From positions 1 through 25,962 of IMG/VR virus record IMGVR_UViG_3300038429_000659: DNA of 25,962 nucleotides; one strand, 5' to 3'. Numbering within the stretch: the first letter of the stretch is position 1; every line of letters begins with the position of its first letter. Shown piece by piece: positions 1 through 6,820 of the stretch. The stretch comes from a virus. The translations under genes and the position numbers were made by a program. The notes under the pieces were generated by a model, which ran no database searches, was not told where the DNA came from, and was given only the letters and a program-made list of their open reading frames with translations.

Positions 1-396
1 CATGTCGTTGGCCGTGGCGACCTCGAATTCATAGATGGGGTCCATGGCGCTGATATAGTTCCCAGTCGGGTGCGCGTCAACGTCGAGGGGGCCCTGGACC
101 CATTTCCACCGTGCTACCAGAAGCTGGTATGGGTTAGCGGTGGCGTCCTGGCTCACCACGGCGATCGGGGAATCCTCAACGAAATTAAAGGAACCCTGGC
201 CTTGTATCCATCGGGTCTTCCAGGCCCAGATCCCCAGGTCTGCATCCTGGGTCAAGGTCACGGTGATGCTGTTCCCGGGTCCGGCGCTCTGGCTGAAGGT
301 AGGAGCGATGACGAATCCCGGGCGGCTGACCGCGGCCTTGGCGATCGTGGTGTCGTTGATGTAGTCGCCATAGAGGGGGTTCAGGGTTCTGGCCAT
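1..396 (-). CDS. Putative virion/baseplate protein with Ig-like fold (3' end outside window)
   Basis: Reading leftward from an ATG at 396, 132 codons stay open to the window edge, so the C-terminus is missing. The protein begins MARTLNPLYGDYINDTT and is rich in Thr, Ser and Val, with stretches such as NSITVTLTQDA and several WKW/WAW aromatics that suggest a beta-sandwich. An SD-like GAGGA lies 6 nt upstream, inside the region just after the TGA of the preceding gene (gap 7 bp), so the two are surely co-transcribed. Because the upstream gene looks like a baseplate or fibre protein, this is probably a small structural partner such as a fibre accessory or Ig-like decoration. I recognise no specific family. 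Confidence 0.6.
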   Translation of the reverse strand, partial: MARTLNPLYGDYINDTTIAKAAVSRPGFVIAPTFSQSAGPGNSITVTLTQDADLGIWAWKTRWIQGQGSFNFVEDSPIAVVSQDATANPYQLLVARWKWVQGPLDVDAHPTGNYISAMDPIYEFEVATANDM

Positions 397-403
397 GGCG
401 TCC

Positions 404-1312
404 TCACGGGAAGTGGGTTTGAGTGGGTGTCAGGGTGGCGACTTTCCGGTTGCCGGCGGCCCGCACCCGGTCCACCAGCAGGTTGATCTGGCTGTTCACG
501 GCCTCTGAAATCTCGATCGGCAGGCGCACGATGAAACAATTCCAAGTCGAGGTCACCGCATAAACATGGGACGGGGAAAGGCGCAGGCCATCATTCATCC
601 GGTGCTGATCGTTCAGGCGCAGGTTGATGGTGGCAAAGAAGCTCGCCGCGTCCAGCACCACCGTGCCGGTGATCCCGAGCAGCTGATCGATCAGCAGCCC
701 CATGCCCATGTTGGTCGTGCCCGGGATCATCACGGCCTGGGGAATCCGCTGGGCATAGGAAGCGTCCGTTTCCCCTGCATTCCTGGGCACCTGGAGCATG
801 CTGCCCCACCAGTCCAGGAAGGTCCCGGCCGCCCCGTCGTCCGGGTCTGCCTCGGGCGCAAAGGCCCAGTAGGCGGCCTGGGTGGTGTCCCAGGAGTCGG
901 CCGCGATGGGATTGCCGGAGGCATCGTGGGAGGCGATCCGCCCCATGATTGCCCCCTCCTGAAGCTGCTGGATGGCATTGGCTACCTGGGCCTCATGCCC
1001 GGGAACGTCCCCGGTGGCCACCGGCAGGTCCACAACCGTGCCGATGTAGGATAGGCTCGCCCAGGCCGTACTCCCATCCCCAACCTTGAATTTCAGGGTG
1101 TCAGACTCGATCCCCAGGGTGTTCATGGCCAGCACAGGATTGTCCGTTGTCCACGCCGCCGCTGTTCGTGGGGTTCCCAGGGTGGCGATGGGATTGCCGG
1201 CGATCGCCGCGGCCATGAGGCGGATCCGGCCCATGCGGGGGCTCCCCTTCAGGGGCTCGGGGAGCGGCATGGTCGTCGCCATTCGCTGCTGCACTACGTC
1301 AATGCGGGCCAT
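404..1312 (-). CDS. Baseplate/tail-fibre protein
   Basis: 302 aa. Residues about 45-92 contain a pattern common in phage fibre N-termini: a run ending NPVLAMNTLGIESDTLKFK followed by VGDGSTAWASLSYIG, matching the general G-x-E-x-D-T-x-K-x-K-x-G-D-G-x-T-x-W form. The middle part has FLDWWGSMLQVPRNAGETD followed by ASYAQRI. This resembles the 'LD-x-x-G-x-x-x-G-V-x-R-x-x-G-E-x-D-x-x-Y-x-x-R-I' signature of baseplate proteins that join the wedge to fibres. The C-terminus is unremarkable. The gene leads a minus-strand structural operon divergent from the tail module. The start at 1312 has only a weak AAAGA upstream, and a TAGAAT hexamer sits 6 nt before the ATG. It most likely sits at the baseplate periphery or fibre attachment point. 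Confidence 0.6.
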   Translation of the reverse strand: MARIDVVQQRMATTMPLPEPLKGSPRMGRIRLMAAAIAGNPIATLGTPRTAAAWTTDNPVLAMNTLGIESDTLKFKVGDGSTAWASLSYIGTVVDLPVATGDVPGHEAQVANAIQQLQEGAIMGRIASHDASGNPIAADSWDTTQAAYWAFAPEADPDDGAAGTFLDWWGSMLQVPRNAGETDASYAQRIPQAVMIPGTTNMGMGLLIDQLLGITGTVVLDAASFFATINLRLNDQHRMNDGLRLSPSHVYAVTSTWNCFIVRLPIEISEAVNSQINLLVDRVRAAGNRKVATLTPTQTHFP

Positions 1313-1417
1313 TCTTTGATTCTACCCTTCCGGGAGGTCCCTAATCCAATAATTGCATGGGGGCACCTTATGGAACTATTCAGCCACTCTGTCGGCGCCT
1401 CAGAATACACTCATCGC
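1313..1417. promoter_or_regulatory. Divergent intergenic region between two structural operons
   Basis: About 105 bp separate the minus-strand baseplate gene from the plus-strand tail module. On the minus strand TAGAAT lies 6 nt before the ATG at 1312. On the plus strand TACACT (1406-1411) lies 6 nt before the ATG at 1418. Neither has a convincing -35 at 16-18 bp, and the plus start has no Shine-Dalgarno sequence. An in-frame upstream ATG at 1370 exists, with GGGGG before it. The 16 codons between use cta, tct, tca and act, unlike the rest of this phage, so that stretch is probably non-coding. Confidence 0.35.
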
Positions 1418-2239
1418 ATGGCCTCCCCCGTCTGGAAATCCTACGCGGCCCGCCCTCTGGGGATCGGCGGGGCGGCTCAGTTCTGCGGTTGGGCACACCA
1501 TGGGAGCGAAGACCCGGCCGACAAGGTCCTGGCCGTGGCCGCACTGGCGGCCCCGACGGGAGTTTCCTGGGGTGATCAGACCGCAGTCCAGGTGGACCTC
1601 CCGCTGGGGAAGAACGGATTGACCTTCCGCCAGGGCCTTGCCGCGGGGCCTCTCGTCGCCTCCTTCTTTGCCCAGACTGCTGCCGGCTGGCAGGCCGGAC
1701 CCGCGGTGGCCCTGGACCTCGCGCCTACCTGGGTCGCCGAGTTCGATTCGCCGAAGCCATGGGCCATCGATACCCTCAAGGAGATCGAGGCCGATTCCCA
1801 TCCCCTGGGCCTGGATACACGCCTGGAGGTGCGGGGCTCCTATCCCCGGGATGACATCCCCCTGCCCTGCCTCTCGGTCCAGTTCGAGGCCAGCCCCCAG
1901 GCCCAGAAGCTGCTCGGGAACCTCGCACAAAGCCTCGCGGTGCAAACAGAGGAGCAGCGGATTCCGTGGGACGTCAGCCTCACCATGCAGGTCTGGTGTG
2001 AGACTCCGGAGGATCGGGAGATGCTCGCACCCTGGTTTGGCTCGGCCATGCAGGTCCTGAGCTATCTGGCCCCATTCGGGAACCTGTCAGAGCCCGGCTA
2101 CCAGTTCCAAGAGAGCGAAGATTTCTCCCGGCAGTTCATGGAAAAACCGATTTTTTTGATCACCGGCACCCTCACGGGCATCGTCTGGTCCAAGCTCACC
2201 CTCCCGGCCCGGAACTGGGTCGGCCACCTCACCGTCTAG
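1418..2239 (+). CDS. Putative neck/tail-completion structural protein
   Basis: 273 aa from the ATG at 1418 (MASPVWKSYAARPLG). It is the first gene of the tail module and sits two genes ahead of the sheath, where tail-completion or neck proteins are often found. It is a soluble, mixed alpha/beta protein with no signal peptide or membrane segment. The N-terminal half is rich in Ala, Gly and Trp. The C-terminal half contains the acidic segment QVWCETPEDREMLAPWFGSA and a hydrophobic end. I recognise no family. The start was chosen over an in-frame ATG at 1370 because the intervening codons look non-coding. It ends 8 bp before the next gene. The role is inferred only from gene order. Confidence 0.55.
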   Translation: MASPVWKSYAARPLGIGGAAQFCGWAHHGSEDPADKVLAVAALAAPTGVSWGDQTAVQVDLPLGKNGLTFRQGLAAGPLVASFFAQTAAGWQAGPAVALDLAPTWVAEFDSPKPWAIDTLKEIEADSHPLGLDTRLEVRGSYPRDDIPLPCLSVQFEASPQAQKLLGNLAQSLAVQTEEQRIPWDVSLTMQVWCETPEDREMLAPWFGSAMQVLSYLAPFGNLSEPGYQFQESEDFSRQFMEKPIFLITGTLTGIVWSKLTLPARNWVGHLTV

Positions 2240-2247
2240 GGGACCCC

Positions 2248-3141
2248 ATGGACATGGTCGGCATCGTCCTTCCCAGCGGCCGGATCACGGACATCCCCGG
2301 GGTGTATCCGAACGGTGGACCGGGCGGGAGGGTCGCCATTCCCACCCCCTTCTCCATCGCCTTCGATCCTGACGTCACCCAGTTCGCCACTGCCTACATC
2401 ATGGCGGTGGACGGGTCACAGGGATATGGGAACGTCATCGTGTCCGACTGGATCGCCAATTCAGACCAGCCGGTGTCCTGGTCCTGGCAGGTCACCAATG
2501 GGACCTTGAACAACTGCACCACTTCCATCCCCGGGGGGGGAGCGCCTTACACCAGCCAGCCCGTCACCATGGAGGACACGGGCAGCACCAACATCAGGGC
2601 CACCGGCCAGCTGACCATGCCGTGGGGCGGGGTGGGCCAGACCTTCACCGTGGCGATCACCGCGTCCAACGGCTCCACCTCGGAGACCATTTCCCAGGAC
2701 ATCCTGGTGGTGCAAGCGCCTTTCAACATCCAGGCCGACCCGACGGGGTCTTATTCCTTCGATGGGGACCAGCTACTGGATTCCGGGGGGAATCCGGTTG
2801 CCGACAATGCTATCGCCATCACCGTGCGGATCTTCCGCCGGCTCGGCATGACTGATCCTATCGACGTGACCATCAACCCCAATAGCGACAATCCCATGTT
2901 GTCTGGGAATGGGGATTCTGGTGACCTGGGCGGGGTTTCACTGGTCCAGTGGGGCTCCGCCACGCTGGCCGGAGCTCCGGATGAATTCACCCTCAACTAT
3001 GTCTGCCCGACCGCGGCGGCTTTCACCCCGTTCAATGCTTCCCTTTTCGCCACCACGAATGTCTCCACGCCATCCGTGCCCGGGGAACCATCCATCTTTA
3101 ACTGGTCCTCCAACTTCACCGGCTGGCAGCTTTCCTCCTAG
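2248..3141 (+). CDS. Ig-like virion protein with sheath-like N-terminus
   Basis: 297 aa. The first 22 residues read MDMVGIVLPSGRITDIPGVY and on to PN, strikingly like the start of the sheath protein encoded next (GTLTLIPGVYPHVD). The remainder is Ser/Thr/Asn/Gly-rich beta structure. One domain, about residues 75-160, has the spacing of a bacterial Ig or PKD domain (PVSWSWQVTNGT, then TFTVAITASNGSTSETIS), followed by a second beta-rich domain. There are no membrane segments. It has an AGGGGA ribosome site after the previous stop. It could be a tail or sheath decoration, or a tail-terminator-like protein using the same N-terminal arm as the sheath. The function is unproven. Confidence 0.55.
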   Translation: MDMVGIVLPSGRITDIPGVYPNGGPGGRVAIPTPFSIAFDPDVTQFATAYIMAVDGSQGYGNVIVSDWIANSDQPVSWSWQVTNGTLNNCTTSIPGGGAPYTSQPVTMEDTGSTNIRATGQLTMPWGGVGQTFTVAITASNGSTSETISQDILVVQAPFNIQADPTGSYSFDGDQLLDSGGNPVADNAIAITVRIFRRLGMTDPIDVTINPNSDNPMLSGNGDSGDLGGVSLVQWGSATLAGAPDEFTLNYVCPTAAAFTPFNASLFATTNVSTPSVPGEPSIFNWSSNFTGWQLSS

Positions 3142-3192
3142 GAGGCTCCCAGTATTCCTTCTCCCCCTTAACCCCTTCCCTCGGAGGCCCCC

Positions 3193-5034
3193 ATGCCCCA
3201 GCAAGGAATTCTCGTGGATGGGACGCTCACGCTCATCCCTGGGGTTTATCCCCACGTCGATGTGTCCGCGATGACCCCGCCGGCCCTGGGAGTCACCGGA
3301 ATCCTTGGGGTCATCGCACCCAGCGATGGCGGCCTCCCGGACACCATCTACACCTTCACCAACTACGACGATGCGGCCAAGATCATCCGCGGGGGCGGGC
3401 TCCTGTCCTACCTCCAGCGCATGTTCCAGCCCTCTGACGATCCCAACGTGAAGGGCTCCAGCTACGTGAAGTTCATCCGCGCCAACCCTTCGATCGCCGC
3501 CGCCACCCTCTCGGTGCCGACCACCAATTCCCACCCGGTGGCGGTCAAGGCGCTGGACGCCGGGGCCTGGACCAACGGCATCCGGATGACCATCACGGTC
3601 TCCAGCACCCCCTCCACTTTCGTGGTGGACCGGGCTTCCTCGCCGGTCTACTACTATCCCAAGACGGTGCTGGTGGAGGACATCCCGGACAACCTGAGCT
3701 ACACCTACACCCTCCAGCATGGGATCAACGTCACCGCCCCGTCCGGAAGCGCCTTGAAGGTGGACTCCACCCTCGCGGAAGTCAGCCTCTCGAACAACGG
3801 CTCCCTGGTGGAGATGATCCCCTTCTCCCAGGTCCCCACCCTGGCGGATCTGGTGACCTGGATCGGCAACCACACCGGTTGGGCCGCGACCGTGGTCGGG
3901 CCGGCCTACCTGCCCACTTCGGCCCTCAGCGACAACACCTCGGCCCCGCCCACGGTGGCGAACCTCGCCATCTTTTACCCGGCGGAATCCGGCGCGCTGG
4001 CCTACCTGCTCCAGACCTCGAACCCGGTCATCACCGCGACCACCCCGGCGGTCTCCGATTCCCTCCCGGCCCTGCTCCAGACCTACCTCTCGGGCGGAGC
4101 CGGCAAGGGCTCGGACACCATCAGCACCGATCAAGTGACCGCGGCGCTGGCCATCGCGGCCACCACCCGCATGGACCTGCTCTGGGCCCAGACCTCGGAT
4201 CCTGACTGCCAGCGGTTGATCGCGGACCACTGCGCCAACATGAGCACGGACATCGCCCGGAAGTTCCGGATCGGCGTCCTTGGGGTCAACTTCGACAATT
4301 CCAGCCCCTTCGATGGGGCGGTCTCCGGGGCCTCGGACAACGACAACGCCATCACCATCGCCGCGGCCACCGCCGCCAGCCTGGATGGCCCGGTCTGCCT
4401 CTGCTTCAACGGCACCACGGTCGCCAACCCGGTGACCGGCGTCCAGGAGAACCTGGGTGGCCTGGGCCTCGCCGCCCAGGTGGCCGGCATGAAGAGCGGG
4501 ACCCCGGTGGGCATGCCACTCACGAACAAGACCGTGTTCTCCACCGGGACCGAGTTCGCCAACCTCACCGATGCCCAGAAGACCGCCATCCTCCAGCAGG
4601 GGATCCTGGCGGCCTTCTACGACGGGGACGAGGGCGACACCAAGATCCTCCAGGCCATCACCGTGGCCCAGTCCACCAACCCCATGCTGCGGAACCTGCA
4701 CGGGGCCTACATCGTCCAGGAAATTGGGCGGGTGGAGATGCGGGTCCTGGCGAAGTATGTGGGGTTCCCGCTCGACATCGGCACCGGCAACCTGATCAAG
4801 ATGGACACGGCCAAGATGCTGGATGCTTCCAAGCTGTCCGGCTCCAACCCGAACGGATTCTTGACCGAAGGGCGCAAGGCGGACGGCACCGTGGTCCCGG
4901 CCTGGGAGGGGCTCTCGGTCTCCGGGGACTCCACCACCGGCACCTGGACCATCCGCGTGATGCCGCATCCCATCGGGGAGACGGACTTCATCGTGGTCAT
5001 CAACAAGCTCACCCCTGCCCCGATCGAACTGTGA
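3193..5034 (+). CDS. Contractile tail sheath protein
   Basis: 613 aa, within the usual size range for myophage sheath subunits. It begins with a short arm containing the PGVY motif typical of sheath N-termini. The C-terminal third has the conserved sheath core (ILQAITVAQSTNPMLRNLHG, then an E-I-G-R-V-E-M-R helix and YVGFPLDIGTG). It ends with DFIVVINKLTPAPIEL, the strand that links neighbouring subunits in contractile sheaths. A strong GGAGG site lies 5 nt before the ATG. The tube gene follows after 8 bp, the standard sheath-tube order. The subunit would polymerise around the tube and contract at infection. This is the clearest evidence that the phage is a myovirus. Confidence 0.92.
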   Translation: MPQQGILVDGTLTLIPGVYPHVDVSAMTPPALGVTGILGVIAPSDGGLPDTIYTFTNYDDAAKIIRGGGLLSYLQRMFQPSDDPNVKGSSYVKFIRANPSIAAATLSVPTTNSHPVAVKALDAGAWTNGIRMTITVSSTPSTFVVDRASSPVYYYPKTVLVEDIPDNLSYTYTLQHGINVTAPSGSALKVDSTLAEVSLSNNGSLVEMIPFSQVPTLADLVTWIGNHTGWAATVVGPAYLPTSALSDNTSAPPTVANLAIFYPAESGALAYLLQTSNPVITATTPAVSDSLPALLQTYLSGGAGKGSDTISTDQVTAALAIAATTRMDLLWAQTSDPDCQRLIADHCANMSTDIARKFRIGVLGVNFDNSSPFDGAVSGASDNDNAITIAAATAASLDGPVCLCFNGTTVANPVTGVQENLGGLGLAAQVAGMKSGTPVGMPLTNKTVFSTGTEFANLTDAQKTAILQQGILAAFYDGDEGDTKILQAITVAQSTNPMLRNLHGAYIVQEIGRVEMRVLAKYVGFPLDIGTGNLIKMDTAKMLDASKLSGSNPNGFLTEGRKADGTVVPAWEGLSVSGDSTTGTWTIRVMPHPIGETDFIVVINKLTPAPIEL

Positions 5035-5042
5035 GGTGACCC

Positions 5043-5489
5043 ATGGCAGCCCTTGACCAAGCCCTTGTGATCGGCGGCCATACCGCCAAGATCCTCATCG
5101 ATGGCCAGGACATCGGATTCTTCTTCGACCTGACGTTCTCCACGGAATACGGCCTCCAGGACGTCCCGGTCCTGGGCCAGACCACCGTGGTGGAGCACCA
5201 GCAGACGCGCTTCATCGTGTCCTGGGAGGCCCGGAAATACTTTATCCGGCAGGAGGTGATCAACCCCAGCCAGAGCACCGGGCTGCTCCCGATCAATGCC
5301 GCGGACGCCCTCCGGCGGGCCACCTTCGATCTGTCCATCCTGGATAACGTGTCCGGGCAGGTCATTCGGACCCTGGAATCCTGCACCCTGGCCAACGGCT
5401 CCGCCGGCTTCTCCGCCGGCCAGCTGGTGAGCCAACGGATTTCCGGCCGGGCCATCGACACCCGGACCAGCGGCCAATCCCACGGCTAA
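5043..5489 (+). CDS. Tail tube protein
   Basis: 148 aa, a typical size for a myophage tube subunit. It starts MAALDQALVIGGHTAKILID and continues with GQDIGFF, the 'v-x-i-N-G-x-x-i-G' beta-hairpin opening common in tail-tube proteins. It is mostly beta-strand with one helical stretch near NAADALRRATFD and has no signal peptide. It lies directly after the sheath and directly before the chaperone pair, the expected position. It should stack as hexameric rings that form the DNA conduit. Assignment rests on size, fold pattern and position rather than a unique motif. Confidence 0.75.
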   Translation: MAALDQALVIGGHTAKILIDGQDIGFFFDLTFSTEYGLQDVPVLGQTTVVEHQQTRFIVSWEARKYFIRQEVINPSQSTGLLPINAADALRRATFDLSILDNVSGQVIRTLESCTLANGSAGFSAGQLVSQRISGRAIDTRTSGQSHG

Positions 5490-5526
5490 AGCCCAAAATG
5501 GGGTATTCTCGTAGCAGAGGTGCCCC

Positions 5527-6015
5527 ATGGGACAATCCTTCTCTGAAGTTCTCACCCGAGCCGCGCAGTTAGGCGGCCCTGGTGCTGTCCGACCGGTGAC
5601 CGACGCGGAACTGTTCAAAATTCCCCATTACGAGGAAGACTTCGGCTCTGACCGCTTCCCCGCCTTCAATGGAAAGGTGGTGCTCCGGTATCCCTCCTTT
5701 GGGGATGAGGTCGATATCGACCGGTTGGCGGTGGTGTTGGGCGGCACCAACACGGCCCGGATCCTGGCGGCTATCCAGGTCTGCCTGGAGAGCGCGCCGC
5801 CGATCTGGTGGCGGCCGAACGAGGAGAAGCGCGCCATCGAGCCGGCGGTGGACCGAATGCCCGACGGCCCGGGGTTGCTCGGGCTTTATTCGAGGTGGAT
5901 CCGCTGGCGGGACACGTTTCGCTTCGAGCCTGCGGGATCTGGTGTTTCGGGAACCCAGTCGCAGGCAGCGACTCCTCTGGGCAGCGGCGAAGGCTCTTTC
6001 CCTTCCCCCGCTTGA
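5527..6015 (+). CDS. Tail assembly chaperone, short form
   Basis: 162 aa in the zero frame. It sits between the tube and the tape-measure-like gene, where lambda gpG and Mu-like chaperones are encoded. The first 131 residues look like a genuine protein (N-terminal helix, then a beta segment, then GLYSRWIRWRDTF). The remaining 31 residues are Gly/Ser/Pro-rich and low in complexity, as expected of a short tail translated only when the ribosome does not shift. The start at 5527 is preceded by GCAGAGG. A TATTCT hexamer lies upstream at about 5505, but without a good -35. The protein would bind the tape-measure protein during tail assembly and is not expected in the virion. Confidence 0.6.
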   Translation: MGQSFSEVLTRAAQLGGPGAVRPVTDAELFKIPHYEEDFGSDRFPAFNGKVVLRYPSFGDEVDIDRLAVVLGGTNTARILAAIQVCLESAPPIWWRPNEEKRAIEPAVDRMPDGPGLLGLYSRWIRWRDTFRFEPAGSGVSGTQSQAATPLGSGEGSFPSPA

Positions 6016-6172
6016 TCCGAGAGTCTCGGCCTTGGCGGAAGGCCAGCTTGAATGGGCCGTGCTCATGGGCGACCCTGGCCGGCGGCAGGAGATCGTCAAA
6101 GAGCAGGAGAGCCTCCGGGACCAGGAGGCCGTCGCCCTGTCAGAATGGATGCGGACGCATATGCGGGGGTGA
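5527..6172 (+). CDS. Tail assembly chaperone, frameshifted long form (+1 or -2)
   Basis: A second open frame, +1 relative to the first, carries a convincing protein to a TGA at 6172: ASSLRDLVFREPSRRQRLLW, then an Ala-rich helix, DPRVSALAEG and a charged C-terminal helix ending SEWMRTHMRG. No plausible start codon with a ribosome site lies at its beginning. It therefore looks like an extension of the 5527 frame, as in gpG/gpGT systems. The best join is at TTT-C (5917-5920), where a Phe tRNA can re-pair from UUU to UUC, giving about 214 aa. A -2 shift, as in Mu, would reach the same frame. A simple indel cannot be excluded. Confidence 0.5.
5917..5920 (+). other. Candidate +1 frameshift site (TTTC)
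   Basis: In the zero frame the codons are ACG-TTT-CGC. Skipping the C at 5920 gives ACG-TTT-GCT and enters the long-form frame. This is the point where zero-frame protein quality drops and +1-frame quality rises. Exact site is inferred. Confidence 0.35.
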
Positions 6173-6175
6173 CCG

Positions 6176-6817
6176 GTGGATGGCTCGGATTTCGAGGACC
6201 TGCTCACGGGTGAATTGTCCGCCTCGGTCCGGTGGCAGAAGTCCATTCCCTGCCCCTGCACCGACGCCCGTGGCTACGCTGACCAGATCTGCCCGATCTG
6301 CTATGGCATTGGGATTTCCTATGGGGCGACCTCGCCGCCTTTCCGATGTGGCCTGATCGCCCAGAATGCCAAGGTCCGGGCAGCTTTGATGCAGACGATG
6401 GGCCCGGGTGGGGTGGGAGAAAGCGTCCTCGTGCTCCCCTACTCCGCCCCCTGCTACACAGAAATCCGGGACGGCGACCGGATCTGGGATGAGCGAGTGG
6501 CCGAACGCTACCGGGTGGTGCTCACGCCCGGGACCCAGATCACGTTGCCCTTCGGCTACCGGGGTCTGACCGCCCTGGTGCGGTCCTCCGACAAAACCAA
6601 ACTGCTCCCGGTCGAGCCGCCGGTCCTCCAGGAGCTCAGGGTCGCCCAGGTCACGGTCCCGACCACCCTCTCCTTCTATGCCCCGCGGGGGTATACGGTG
6701 GTGGCGGATATGTCCCAGGTCAGGTCCTTCGGGGAGGGATTGCCCCGGAAGCTCTCCTTGTCCCTGCTGGACGCGTCCCTGCGCTCGCCAAGGGCGGCCC
6801 AGACCATTCGGAGGTAG
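6176..6817 (+). CDS. Cys4 (zinc-binding) virion-associated protein
   Basis: 213 aa from a GTG at 6176, three bases after the chaperone long-form stop. A G-rich ribosome site (GGGGG) lies just upstream. An alternative ATG at 6180 opens a different frame that only makes a shadow. Residues about 26-43 hold a four-cysteine cluster (CPCTDARGYADQICPICYGIG pattern: C-x-C, then C-x-x-C-x-G-x-G). This fits small structural zinc sites in phage neck or baseplate proteins. The rest is beta-rich with motifs such as DRIWDERV and ends in a Ser/Leu-rich helix. It lies between the chaperone and the tape-measure-like gene. It is likely a virion or tail-assembly protein of unknown exact role. Confidence 0.6.
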   Translation: MDGSDFEDLLTGELSASVRWQKSIPCPCTDARGYADQICPICYGIGISYGATSPPFRCGLIAQNAKVRAALMQTMGPGGVGESVLVLPYSAPCYTEIRDGDRIWDERVAERYRVVLTPGTQITLPFGYRGLTALVRSSDKTKLLPVEPPVLQELRVAQVTVPTTLSFYAPRGYTVVADMSQVRSFGEGLPRKLSLSLLDASLRSPRAAQTIRR

Positions 6818-6820
6818 ACC

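Noticed and set aside
2938-4968. 676-aa minus-strand ORF opposite the sheath gene
   Set aside because: Shadow frame of a clear sheath gene; low-complexity Gly/Arg/Val composition.
6180-6356. ATG at 6180 as the start of the Cys4 protein
   Set aside because: It opens a different frame without coding character; the GTG at 6176 matches the Cys4 frame.
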